NCBI GenBank assembly: GCA_010015805.1
Contig: ML978133.1
Coordinates: forward strand, 62,001 to 126,000
Direction of reading: 5' to 3'
Origin: Rhizodiscina lignyota
Taxonomy: Eukaryota; Ascomycota; Dothideomycetes; Aulographales; Rhizodiscinaceae
DNA: 64,000 nucleotides
Part shown: positions 42,209-53,041 of the stretch, piece after piece
How positions within the stretch are numbered: the stretch's first letter is position 1
How the letters are laid out: each line of letters opens with the position of its first letter
Notes under the pieces: generated by a model
What the model was told of the DNA's origin: nothing
The model's database searches: none
Seen by the model: only the letters and a program-made list of their open reading frames with translations
Program-made: the position numbers and the translations under genes

Positions 42209-43167
42209 CTAGTTAGGCAGAGAGACGTCTGCGATAGGAGCACGTGCTAAATAGTTAACTGCCACAGAAACTGCGTTGGTAAGAGGACGGTTCCAGTCTC
42301 CATTCTCGCCCGAATATGTGATCGTTGCAGAACTGCCGCCGCTGAGATCGACTTCATACACATCTGTCCTGTCAATCACAGCCATCATTTTAGTGGACAA
42401 ATCGGCTTGGAACCAAAAAGCCACTCGCGGAAGTGGTTTGAGAGTAGCAAATCCCTTAGGAAGCTCAAACGGCGTGATGTAGACTTGACAGCACTGGTTA
42501 GCATTGACTCATTGAAAACCTGATCCCCGAAAACCGCGAGACTTACCAGGAGTCAACGCATTGGACACGTTCTGTAGGACTACCGCAGATGCCTTTACTT
42601 CGTTCCGGAATCCAAATCCATTGTTGGGAGACTTGGGGTCCTTGGCAACGTTATGGTCGGACCAGCTAGGAAGAGAGTATGTTTCTCCAAACGATATGGG
42701 GGCAGCGCCAGAGAGGCCGGTGATAGTGACTACATTTTCCATGTTAGTGTGGCTCATGATCCACGTACTACCATTTTATTGGACCTGGAAGAGCATATAG
42801 GGAAATATTCATGAGTTCGTTCGTGAGCACGTCTATCTTACCGCCATTCTGGAATGTCTGAGTGGAGCCTGTCATCTGGTAACTATCCGTCCAAGACGCT
42901 ATCATGGTTTCCGTAACCTCTAGAGACTGTTAGCGTATAAAAGTAACGCAAGACAAGACCCGTACTTCCGGTTGAAGCGATGATGTTATAGCTTGGGTCC
43001 CCGTTCTTATCGGCGAATGCCTTGGCCATAACGAGTTTCATGCCATTGTTGTTGAAATCGGTAACCCAATTTCCATCTGTTATATTCAGTATGGCATGCT
43101 CTTAGTTCTCATTGGATCGAACAAATCTCCACGTACCAATTTTAATGGTCACTTGGTAATCAGTCAT
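42209..43167 (-). CDS. Orphan beta-rich protein, function unknown
   Basis: Five exons: 43167-43137, 43076-42966, 42919-42842, 42729-42547 and 42483-42209. The introns are 60, 46, 112 and 63 nt, with GTACGT, GTACGG, GTAAGA and GTAAGT donors and CTAAC-type branch sites where visible; all phases agree and give 225 residues. No signal peptide is present (MTDYQVTIKIDGNWVTDF). The sequence alternates short hydrophobic strands and Gly/Asn turns (TGSTQTFQNGVTITGLSGAA, FGETYSLPSW, VAFWFQADLS) and ends VSVAVNYLARAPIADVSLPN. This suggests a beta-sandwich such as a lectin or cytolysin fold, but I recognise no family. It is divergent from the transglutaminase-like gene with a 1 kb spacer. Confidence 0.65.
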
Positions 43168-44169
43168 GCTGGGTTATAGTAAAGCAATTAGAAAGGAGCT
43201 CCGAAGAGATAGGATAAGATTGTTTCGAGTCTGGATAGACAATTTCAAGTATGGCAAACAGACGGAGTTAAATACTGAGAAACATTTTCTACATACGCTT
43301 ATTGACATCTAGAACTTCACGGAACCACTGTTCGTTGCGCCCGATTCTGGAGCCCATTCTTTAGGTCGTCTCCTTCGCTGCGTTCATATCTTGTTGTCAT
43401 GTCTCATTCCGTCTTTGGAAAGCTGAATATCAGATCCTTCTTCACTCGCATGTCTCGGACCCTTTCTTGGTGATGTGTCTCAGTTCTTCCTTCACGATCC
43501 GCATCTTCGTTCCGCGTTCATATACGTGTCTCAGCCCTTTCCTTCCACTTCCTGAATTCCTTTCTTCATATGTCTTAGTTCGTCCTTCACTGACATGCTT
43601 CCATGAGTTGTCTTCGTTCACGTGCCTTAGACATATTTCCGTTTGCATGTCCCATTATCCAACATCCACTTTGCTCCTGTGTCTCAGACTCCTAGTTTCC
43701 TCTCTGTCTGCAATGTTTACATGTTCCAGCCCATTCTTCACATTGCATGTTTTTGTTGTGTTTTAAGAATATCTCTTGTTGTCCGACCATAGAAATGTGA
43801 CGTATGCATTCAGTGTCCAGCTGCTAACGTAGCTTTGATGAAAGTATCGCTAATAGAGCCGTTCTAGACCAGACTCTAGCCACAAACCGGTAAAATCCAG
43901 ACGTGAAATGGCCGGGGCACATTCCTTTCTTTGCCTTCCGAAAACTATTTCATCTTGTTTTCATGTACACCTCCCGGGTCGATGCTTCGGATCCTATCAT
44001 CTGCAACCACAAGAGTCCAAGGAACACTATTATATCTCCAGGTTTTCGATTTTATTATCCCAACAAGCAAGTTATATTACTGAACTTAAAACAAATACCT
44101 AATTATTGACATCTGGGTTTGTCTTGATCTTGGCGCAACGAATGTACTAGCTTCATTAGGTTTTCCATC
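43168..44169. other. Divergent intergenic region with degenerate repeats
   Basis: 1 kb between the orphan beta-rich gene and the transglutaminase-like gene. The segment 43440-43745 repeats a degenerate GTGTCTCAG...TTCCTTC pattern (see repeat entry). The rest shows no coding feature. Confidence 0.4.
43445..43745. repeat. Degenerate minisatellite-like tract (GTGTCTCAG motif)
   Basis: Variants of a core (G/A)TGTCT(C/T)(A/G)G followed by a pyrimidine run recur at about 43449, 43474, 43525, 43570, 43620 and 43679, with spacings of 25 to 59 nt. It looks like an old, diverged tandem array of roughly 45-60 nt units. Confidence 0.5.
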
Positions 44170-46454
44170 ATGCCTCAGCTCGACATCACTTTTGTCAATG
44201 CGATTCCCGATTATTCGACCAGTAATCGAGAGGGGACAGTTAACTTTGCGAATACGACTGTAAACCTCTACAGCTCCCTCACTTCACCAAATTCTGAGGG
44301 AAATAGCGGTACTGCCTCCGCAAAATGTTGTACTTTGCAGCTCACGAAGAATAAGAAGCTGCCGATTTCTGTGTCTGGAGTTTGCGCCGACCTCGCATCA
44401 ACATTGAAGGGAGGTTTCGTCCTCCAAGCTCTTTGGAACAACCAAGTCTTCTTTACGACAGACGTGAAAGGCATTCCATCCCCTGGAGCCCCGGCGTTTC
44501 TTATCCCACCTGGAACACTTGACTGGGTACAACAGCCTCCACCTTTCCCATGCCGTCTTGGTGGCACTTGGACATGGACTGTTGGTCCACCCGGCGGTAG
44601 TATGTCCATCTCATCTCCTTGAGTTACGCATCCACTGACTGATTCACCACAGCTGTCACAGCGCGCTCTCAGGATATGTTACTGGAAATAATCTTCGTTT
44701 GGTCCGGGCCTCCCAGAGGCCCCATCAGTCCCCCACCACCTCCACCCAACGCTCTTGCAAGACCAGACTTCGGGAATGTCTATCCGGTGGATCTTTTCCG
44801 CTTGTTTCTCCCCAGCCCCAGCGAATTTCCACCATCATCGGTACCATTGTTGCCATGGTACCTCAAGCGTGTCGTGGATAAGGTTTGGAACCTTGGCCTC
44901 ACAGTGAATACGAATACGGCAGGCACACGCACAATCCAATACGAAGCTATACAAGGTCAATGTGGATATATCACTGGTGGAGAAGGAGGTGTTTTCCAAC
45001 TGAGTCGCTTCATGAAGACCTTTTTCGGGACAGTCAACTGCTACGATCTAGCTGGAATCGTGCAGCTCGCGATAGCTATGATCCAAAATCCGAATGGTAC
45101 TGAAACATTTGACTCCAGGTGGATCTTTTGCCGGAACTTTGGATACATCAACCCTGGCCCGCTCATAGGATGGCCACAGTATCCTGATTGCAACTCTCCG
45201 TTCTTTGCCAAGGGTTTGCCGCATTATAATGAGCCTCCCCAAAGTCCAGACCGGCAAGGGTTCGGGTTTCACGCCTGGATCGAAGTGAGCCCCAATCCGG
45301 CCTATCCAGCGAGGAGAACAGTCCTGGATGCCACGCATTGTTTGCAAGCCACCCCAAATTCGCCTTGTGATGGTACTCAGGAACGTACGCCATATCTTCA
45401 GGCTCAAATAGACCAGGCCAGGGGAAAATTTCAACAATTGTTTGGTAAGTCTGCAAGCAATTTGGTCTTCATTATATCTATTACATGCTCACTTAGGCAT
45501 GATAAACTCGCTTTTCAATAAGCTCTCCTCGTCTTCAATGGTGGGGTCTGTCCAGGGGCACATGGTGATGTCGTATCTACTTAGCGTCCATAGCTAACTC
45601 TGTCAGACTACAATCCAGCAACTCGTACCGATCAGATCGGCGTCACCACAATCGGCATCCTTCCTAATTTTGTAATGGAATTCCCGGTTTCCGGGGTGTT
45701 CGCAAACGCCGAGCTGCCAAATCTGGTCAATAACGCGCCTTGCGATGCTGCCACACTGTCCGCTCTCATAAAACACACTTTAGGGTCTGCAGAGATAAGT
45801 GACACTGATGTCACTGTTGGCTCCGCTGGTTGCCAAGTTCTTCTCAATGTGTCGGCCGCGGATACCTTCCATGGGCTATTGCACATCGATGTCTCCAGTT
45901 TCGAGAGTCCCGTAGATGCCATGAGTACCTTTGCTGGACGCAAAGCCTTCCTGGAGAAGATCATCTGCATAGAGGATCGTCATGTCGTCCAATCCCTTGG
46001 GAACGAAGCCATTCGAGCTCCCTTGATTATTCTGTGGCGACGCAACTGTGTCGTCTCGAGGGTCTTTGTTTCTCCTGACCCCGGAACGAATCTCGAAGGT
46101 ATCGAGGCAATGCTTGCGACAATTTCGCATTCCATAGACGATCATTTGAAAGGGAACGCAGTGACTCCAGGTCTTGAGCGACGCCCATCGCCAGCGCTGC
46201 GGGAGTCTCATAAAGTTGTGGCGACGGTATCGTCAATGATAACGCTCCACTTGGACGAATTGGCCGAGGCGCACGAAGTGTTGGTACCGGAGGTCGATGA
46301 TCGTTCGATCCTACTTCCATCTGGATTAGGGAAAGAAGATGGTACTTTTGACTTTTACGCGGTGGCTAAAGGGAGGACGAAAGCACGACTTTGTGCGGCT
46401 CATGCAAAGTCTCTTGCTGTGCATGTGACGGAAGTTGATGTCATAGTTCAGTAG
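44170..46454 (+). CDS. Transglutaminase-like (Cys-His-Asp) multidomain protein
   Basis: Exons are 44170-44596, 44653-45444 and 45607-46454, with introns of 56 and 162 nt; phases agree, 688 residues. Residues 1-160 are a beta-rich N-terminal domain (VTLHI-like strands, several cysteines, FVWSGPP at its end) without a signal peptide. The core has CGYITGGEGG, then NCYDLAGIVQLAIAM with Cys272, GFHAWIEVSP with His349 and RTVLDATHC with Asp368. The order and spacing fit a transglutaminase/papain-fold triad. Residues 400-688 form a third domain of unknown type, with GILPNFVMEF near its start. Family knowledge: the fold covers transglutaminases, peptidases and amidases, and the reaction cannot be told from the triad. 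It is cytosolic by the absence of targeting signals. The assignment rests on motif layout only. Confidence 0.6.
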
Positions 46455-47176
46455 TTACTTCTATCGCTTTAATTCTTTGAGATCTTCGGCGTTCAAATAT
46501 TCGTAGTGCCTGCCGTCATTGCTCGCCAGCGACACGCCGAGGTGTCTACACACCAGCTCTCGATGACGTGCGCATCCAGTGATTGCAGCCGCAAGGCTTT
46601 GACTCAGCCATGTGACTGTCGAGTGCCTAAGGGTAACCTACGGAAAGACGAAATGCTGAAGTGAATGTAGGTGTCAGTGGTGGTGCTGCTTGACTGGAGT
46701 TCAAGTTATCCGAACTGTGACTAAGCAGCCCCTGAGCTGTGCCTCAATTTGCCAAGACTGAGATTGCCCAACCACAACTTCATGAAGTGGGCCTAGAACT
46801 AGCCAAATGTTCTATGAATGGAGAACTTCTGAGCCTCTATAACTCCAAGTCTCTATCACTCTGCATATATCCCTTGCATCTTTTAAGAATGGGTGTGGCC
46901 GTATCGACGAGGCGATTCAATGGCACCGTTGCCTTGCGGTTGACCGCGTCGGTGACCACGTCAGTGTAACAAGAGGCGAAATGGGCTTGGGCGAGACCCA
47001 AGATAAGCTGCGCTCTAGGAAAGATGGCCTGCAGAGATAATGCAGTCCTTTTTTGCCTTTCTATGCAGGGAGAGTCACCAATCGATGGATGGCTTGGAGG
47101 CGTGACTCCAGGACAGTTGCCTCGAGGGCGCCAAGTCTGGCGAGGCTGAGTGCAGAGTCCTGATACCTTATAATTG
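46455..47176. other. Intergenic region
   Basis: About 0.7 kb between two same-strand genes. No feature is recognised. Confidence 0.35.
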
Positions 47177-48855
47177 ATGGGCGCTCGCATTTTACAGACT
47201 TATCAGCTTCCTGTTCAGCAACTCAGCATGAACTCGACAATCGTGCCAGGATCGCCCGTGTCAGCTATGTTGCGGCATCCCTTCATTGGGATTATTGCGT
47301 GCAATATCCTTCTCGGAAATGTTTGGACGACAGTGGAGGAGTGCGAGCTTCTCTGTGGAGTGGGCTCGTATCCATACGAGATGTGGGAAGTCATCAACGC
47401 AGTCACAACGTGGATGCTGCCCCTTTTTGTGCTGGTAGGCAACGTGCAATTCTCCACCTTTCAGCTGGAAGCGTCGTGGAGGAGAGGTGGTGGGTGGGCC
47501 TGGGTACGCGACGCAGTACTTAGTCACATCTTCATCGCATGCCACTTGCTCGGCAATCCCATCGACTACATCTGGTCGCATCTCGAGAGGCTACAGGACA
47601 TGCGGCAGACGCGACTACAGGCAGAGGGAGATTACAACAGACCTATCATCTGCATAGCACTTCAAGACTTCGACAGCGAAGACATAGGTAATATTCGTGC
47701 CGCGTTGGAAAATCAGCTGGATGCAACTGTCGGCAGTCGAAAGCAGGCCAAGAGGCGTGCGAGGCTCCTTGCTGCATGCCAGCACTCAGCATTCCTACTC
47801 GCTCATACACGGATCAGCAGCACGCGGCGCTCTGCTGTTGCTGTCATTGCATACTCGGTTGCACTCTTCACGTCTCTCTCCTCGGCCATGGCGCAGAATC
47901 CGCTTCCAGTGCACACGCCGCACACGCTTGCATTGCGGGAGCTGTACTACTGGCTGATCATGGCGGTGGCAGTCAGTTCCTCTACGGGCGCATTCCCGAC
48001 CGAGTACACGGAGTGGGCGGCTCTGAAACCCGTCATTGACGTGGTTAAGAAGAGGAAGACTACGCTAGGCCGGGTCGTGTCGTTGGAAGGGGGGAGCTAT
48101 GGCCACCGGCCGCAGAAAAAGATGAACAGAGAGTCGTTTCCGCGACTGACGGTTGCAATGCTTTCAGTCGGGGTAGCGTGGGTGTTCTCCTTCATCATGA
48201 GCTGGATCACACCGACGCAGGGACTTGGGTGCCGCAACTTCGTTGAGATTGGGTACCTGTGCACATGGATTGTCAACTTTTTCTTCTCGTACTTCATTCA
48301 GCAAATGGCGAAGCACAAATGGCCTTGGTGGGTCCTCGCTTCGGATGTGATTGTGGCCGTTCCCAGCATTCTGTGCTTGTTTCTGGCATGGCAAGGTATG
48401 TGCTCTCTGTTCCTTCACCGCATCTCTGATCTGCATCTCAAACGTAGAAGGCCAAAGTATCCAAGCTGACTCTTGACCACTTAGGTTGGTTCAATAGTTG
48501 CAAATGCTGGGGCGCGTTCTGGACGCTTCGACAAGCACAGCACCATGATCCTAGCAGCCTCGCGGAGCAAGAACTCCAACTTAAGCCATGGTACTTTGGG
48601 CTCATCGCTGCTGCGCTGTGCCTCCAAGGGCTCATCTCGGTGGGCGTGCTGCTGTTCTATGGAGAGGAGCTGCGGTTGATTTATGGCAGGAGCGAAGGAT
48701 TTCTTCAATACATGGCGCGCAGCTCGCCGTCCAAAGATCAGTCCGAAAAGGTGTATCCGGTAAACGAAAATGAGCAACGACAAGAGAGACAGAGTGTGGA
48801 TGTCCAGCAGCTCGAGACGGCGAATGAAGGGAGCCGCTTGATGGAACCCGTTTGA
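47177..48855 (+). CDS. Polytopic membrane protein of unknown function
   Basis: Exon 1 is 47177-48395, an intron covers 48396-48484 (89 nt, GTATGT...CTTAG) and exon 2 is 48485-48855; 529 residues. A second ATG at 47228 (MNSTIVPGSPVSAM) is an equally good start. About seven to eight hydrophobic segments are visible, for example FIGIIACNILLGNVW, MLPLFVLVGNV, ELYYWLIMAVAV, LTVAMLSVGVAWVFSFIMSW, WIVNFFFSYFI and FGLIAAALCLQGLISVGVLL. A cytoplasmic-type charged loop lies between segments 3 and 4. The tail is polar and Gln/Glu-rich. I do not recognise a family; its W/C-rich first loop (EECELLCGVGSYPYEMWE) may be diagnostic. Confidence 0.7.
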
Positions 48856-49743
48856 CAGGAACAGGACGCCCTTCTGAGATGGCGTGTCTCGCGGTCATAC
48901 GTCATTACCCCAAGCTTTAAGCTAGTTTAAGCTACTGATGTTCAGAGACTCAAATAAAATAACATTGATACCAATCGCGATGCCGAAGTGGTCGCTAACA
49001 CAACACATGCTTGATACAAGTAATCGAGTCTTTGCTCTCCAGGGAGTTTCGACCTTCGCTTGATGAAAAACGATCGAGAGGTAGTTGCAGGTTGGCGGTC
49101 GATTGCGAAGCTTCGATGCTGGTATCGGGGACTTTGTAACACCCGCTCTCGCCGTTAATGTTGATAAAAATGTGCCAACATAGTGGGCTGGCAATAGGTG
49201 GCCTTAAGGATGCGTCCATAACTGCTGATGAAGGCGGGATTGCTCGGTTGAGAGCTTAATTCGATGTAAGAAAGCCTGAAGTTACACAATATATATTTAT
49301 GTTTGCTTATGGGTTTTAAGGTTTCAAGATAGTGCCCCTGGCAATTCCGAGCGAGAAATGACACCAGCTTCACCGATTCTTGAAAATTGATGAATATTTA
49401 GTATGGTACACTGGGCACCGAATGAGAGTGTCGCATTCTGATGCAACCTGACATCAGCCCACAGAGTATTTTGTGGACAGGTCCACTCCGTTGCGATGCT
49501 CCACAAAGACTTAAGCCAGCTTCAACCCAGTGGCGAGCATCTGCAACTACATGCCGCAAGCCGACATGACTCACTTCGATCAGAAGGAGCAAGGACAGTC
49601 CACGCCATCAGCTGCGAAAAGGCACCCTTCTCCTCCGCAATCGAACCCGGTAGCCGTTTGACATTTGTGGTCGAAGCATGTTCCGTCGGCCTGCGACAAG
49701 GTTATCTGTACAATCCCTTACAGTAATTTAGCTAGATTGGATA
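48856..49743. other. Intergenic region
   Basis: About 0.9 kb downstream of the membrane-protein gene. No conserved coding feature is seen. Confidence 0.35.
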
Positions 49744-49872
49744 CTAGCGGATTCTGTGGAGTACCTGGCGTTCCTCGATTCTGGAAGGTACGTCGCGGTT
49801 GGTGAGGGAGGGACTGGCAACAACCACACTAGCCATTGCGAAGATGGCGGCGAAAAGCGAGATGAATTGCAT
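49744..49872 (-). CDS. Small secreted peptide (42 residues)
   Basis: The ATG at 49872 opens a 42-residue frame that begins MQFISLFAAIFAMASVVVAS, a clear signal peptide. The remaining 22 residues are PSLTNRDVPSRIEERQ and then VLHRIR. The motif EERQ near a possible Kex2-type processing context is common in short secreted fungal proteins. A TATAAAG box on the minus strand (49954-49960) lies about 82 bp upstream, with CCAAT nearby, which supports a real gene. It has no cysteines. A hidden 3' exon is possible, since GTACTC follows EERQ. Function is unknown. Confidence 0.5.
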   Translation of the reverse strand: MQFISLFAAIFAMASVVVASPSLTNRDVPSRIEERQVLHRIR

Positions 49873-49953
49873 GGTGACGGAAGATTTGGTTTGATTTGCT
49901 GAAGTGAAAGCGGCTTGAACTTATTTGGCTTGGAGCGGTCCAATGGAGCTGTG

Positions 49954-49960
49954 CTTTATA
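49954..49960 (-). promoter_or_regulatory. TATA box candidate for the 42-residue peptide gene
   Basis: TATAAAG on the minus strand about 82 bp upstream of the ATG; CCATTGG (CCAAT on the plus strand at 49940) is close by. Confidence 0.45.
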
Positions 49961-50593
49961 CTAAGAACGAATCCGAGTGTCGGTTAGTTGACTCTTGTCG
50001 GCAGTTCGTCTAAAGCCGGATATAGCTCCTTTACGAAGGTCTGCATAAATCGTACACCTATTGAAAAGACACATTATTAAACGTGTATATTTTCCTAATC
50101 ATCTATACATGGTAGGGCATGGGAGATTCTCAGAAGTAGTGGTAACGATGCTCAGGAACCCACGCTAAGATCTGACAAGCATAACCGTAAAAAGAAGGTA
50201 AATAGATCCCCAGACAATCGAAGGAAAGAGTTGAATACACGTGCTCTCAGGGATATAGTAGATACTTAATAATCCTTGGAATATAAGGGAATAAAAAGTA
50301 AATAGTGAAACACTATAGGCACAGGAGAATAACAGAGACATCACAACGTCACTGCCCCTTGCGAAAAGACTCGTACCGCGACTCGGATGGACGCGGCTCC
50401 GGAGATGATATGGAAACAGTGTGGATGTTGAAGGAGGGATTAAGGGATCGTGGGAATTTAACATCATAGCTGGAGTTGTCGTCGCTTTCCGGGGATGATT
50501 CCACCTGCCACGTAATGGGAGGACCGTTACGACCTGCATCATAATTAGCTTATGCTTTCAATCTTTCATACGCCGTCGGCCAATCCAAACCAA

Positions 50594-50600
50594 TATAAAG
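50594..50600 (+). promoter_or_regulatory. TATA box candidate for the cysteine-rich secreted protein gene
   Basis: TATAAAG about 128 bp upstream of the ATG at 50728, preceded by a CCAATCC-type element near 50579. Confidence 0.45.
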
Positions 50601-50727
50601 GGGCTTCAAACCCACACATCGTCCGCCTCTATATGTTACAATTAGCATTCACTTCTTCCAAACGGCGAAGGCAAGCCATCGAAACCCCAAGACTCTGCAC
50701 AATCGCTCTTAGAATACATCATTAGCT

Positions 50728-51026
50728 ATGCGCTTTGCCATCCTCTCCACACTCTTCTTCTTGGCTACGGCCGCCCCTGCACTTGTGAGCAATTTTGTCC
50801 TTTGCGAAATGCGATCTACTCACTTTCCACCAGGCTTGCATCACCGATGGCTTCCAGGGCCCCGGTGAGTCAGGTACTGAGTGTCCCAATGGCTGCGTCT
50901 GCGCTGCGTTTGGCCAAGACCCAAGCATCAAAGGACTCGATGTACGCATTTTTCTTACATGCTCTGCTTTCTTCCTGTGCGGTACCTAAACTAATGTTAC
51001 GATAGGGTAGCTGTGTTTGCGGATAA
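50728..51026 (+). CDS. Small secreted cysteine-rich protein (61 residues), effector-like
   Basis: Three exons: 50728-50784, 50834-50941 and 51006-51026, with introns of 49 nt (GTGAGC...CCAG) and 64 nt (GTACGC...GATAG), all in phase. The product has a signal peptide (MRFAILSTLFFLATAAPALA) and a 41-residue mature part with six cysteines at 21, 36, 40, 42, 58 and 60, that is C-x14-C-x3-C-x-C-x15-C-x-C, ending GSCVCG. Six cysteines in so short a secreted protein suggest a disulfide-knot or inhibitor-like fold. Compact size, small introns and a TATA box fit fungal effector or antimicrobial-type genes. I recognise no named family. Confidence 0.7.
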
Positions 51027-52312
51027 AGGAATGACTTTGATGTGAATGAGCAGCTGGCCTGACTGGTTGAGAGAATTTTGATAAGTATGAGAGAAAATTG
51101 GAAGTTGTTGTAGCTCGTAAAATTCAGCTAAGCTTCGGCAAGAGAAGATTGCGATAGCACCGCATTTGTCCCAATATGGAGTCAACGCTGCCGCCTTTCC
51201 GCACTTCTCTAGCATCAGTGAGGACTCTCTTTGTGTTTGTTCAAGGAGTTGTCGTTGCCATGCGCTCTTTCTATCGGAACATGGAGATGTCGTGATGTTG
51301 GGAGAGATGAGGAAATTTCCCAGAATAGAAAAGAGGATCCTCGTGACGTGCCGAAGAGCCTCAATCCTCCATTCAGCGGCTTGCAGAAATCCTCAACGCG
51401 CTAACCTGATCGACGCGTCCGTGACGCGCAAGCAATAGAAAAACCTGGTAAAGCTATATTGACTGAACAAGTACTTTGCCGCCAGCACACAAGGTTCTAG
51501 AGTCTTTAAACATGCCAGTGATGCTAGCATGTGCTAATGCGTCCAGCAGATCGAGACATGCATGACGAGAACCCTGAACGAACAAGGGTGAGAAGTAAGG
51601 GAGAGGATCTCCATGAGCGGAAAGTCAGTCGCCCTCTGCAACCGAATTTCATGCAGCTCTTGTGCGTCTGCGCCGTCTGGAGTGCAGCTCGTCGTGATGC
51701 ACGCCCTCCGCCACCTCACGCGCCGTGCTGGCCTAGTGTGACTGGTTGACAAACAGAAATACGGATTGGTTCCAAGACCAGAACGATCCTCTTGTTTCAA
51801 AACGCCCATGGGGTCGTGGGCGCCACCACTGCTCTCGAGTTCCTTCGGAGCGTGTTGCTTCTCTGGCAACGGAAGAGTCGTTTGACACTGAGCTCGTAAA
51901 CATTGCAACGTCGGCGCATTCGACTCGACGACAGGTAAAAGTCCATTTCGGACGTTCGAAGAGACTTGAGAAGCCATGCATTTTCACGAAAGAGACGAAG
52001 ATCTCTGCAAAATTAAGTGGAGGCGTGAAGTCGATTAGGCAACGCGTCGTTCGGGTGGCGGAGCTTTGGACAGGGGAGCTGCAACCAAGCGTCCGTTAGC
52101 TGACCATAAATCCCCCCTGTTGAGCCTTCTCTTTTCAATTTCACCGTCGCGACTTTCCAGAAATCTCTTCAATCGTTATCATCGTCTCTCGCTGCTTCGC
52201 GTCTTAATCCTGTATCGTCGTTTCGCGCCAAAACTCAGTCGCTACCACTCTTCAACTTCTTGACCAACCGGAAAAGGGGTTCACCTCACAGCCGTAAACA
52301 ACAACCGCCAAA
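51027..52312. other. Intergenic region
   Basis: 1.3 kb. The 147-codon minus-strand frame at 51534-51977 has no conserved feature and is probably a chance frame. The last 200 nt are pyrimidine-rich and form the leader of the next gene. Confidence 0.35.
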
Positions 52313-53041
52313 ATGCGCTCCGTCTTCTTCACAGCTCCCCTCTTCGCTGCCGCTGCCCTCGCGCAGTCGGGTACCGACTCTGACTCTGCTTCAGTATGAA
52401 CACATTTCCATCCACTGAATGTAACAAAGCTAACTCGTTCTAAGGATTCTCCTACAGCTACCGTGTCCTTCTCCAACACCATGACCGCGTTCACTACTCA
52501 AACCAATTCCCTCGGGGTTATTACTGGCATGCCCTCCGCCGATACATCCGTTGGCGAAGCGAATACTTCCGTCGGGGAGGCAAACACCTCTGTGGGCACT
52601 GTCCCCGCGGCCGACACCAATGTCGGACAGGCTGCGACCTCGATCGCCGCTCTGCCTCCTGGCCACACAAGCGTCAACGTCATCCCAGCCGGCCTGCCGG
52701 TCGGTCTCCAGACCGTAAGTTTCCCCATTCAAGCAGTATCCTAAGCAATTGGCTAATTGAAATGGCAATAGGTCACAATTGGTAACGGCACCTTCACGGC
52801 TTCGATCAACAAGTCCACTACTGTTGTCCTCACTACCGCATCTACCTCGTCTAGCTCCGGCTCGTCAGCGTCTGGCGCCGCTGCATCAGGAAGCGGCTCG
52901 TCGGCATCTGGCAGCTCCGGCTCATCTGCGTCCGGCTCAGGATCTGCTGCGGCATCCAGCAGCACTGGTGCCGCAGGCCAAGTGCACGTCGCTGGTGGTG
53001 CTCTTGTTGGTCTGGCTGGCTTCATTGCTGCGATGCTGTAG
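52313..53041 (+). CDS. Ser/Ala-rich GPI-anchored cell-wall protein (putative)
   Basis: Exons are 52313-52393, 52445-52714 and 52772-53041, with introns of 51 and 57 nt, all in phase 0; 206 residues. There is a signal peptide (MRSVFFTAPLFAAAALAQ), a Thr-rich middle with a seven-residue repeat (TSVGEAN, three near-copies), a Ser/Gly/Ala stretch, and a C-terminal hydrophobic segment (GGALVGLAGFIAAML) preceded by small residues, which is the layout of a GPI signal. Family knowledge: such proteins are covalently linked to wall glucan or remain in the plasma membrane; no enzymatic domain is seen. Confidence 0.75.

Larger units (their letters stand above)
49873..50727. other. Divergent intergenic region between two small secreted-protein genes
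   Basis: 855 nt holding the two candidate TATA boxes. A 125-codon minus-strand frame (50165-50542) has two hydrophobic stretches but no other support. Confidence 0.4.

Noticed and set aside
42730-42841. Extra exon in the orphan beta-rich gene (frame reading GSTWIMSHTN)
   Set aside because: It cannot be joined in phase. A single 112-nt intron from 42841 to 42730 joins both neighbours exactly, so this is treated as intron.
50165-50542. 125-codon minus-strand ORF with two hydrophobic segments
   Set aside because: It has no homologous motif, and lies in the spacer that holds promoters of two supported small genes.
51534-51977. 147-codon minus-strand ORF
   Set aside because: No signal peptide, domain or promoter was seen, and the amino-acid composition is unremarkable.
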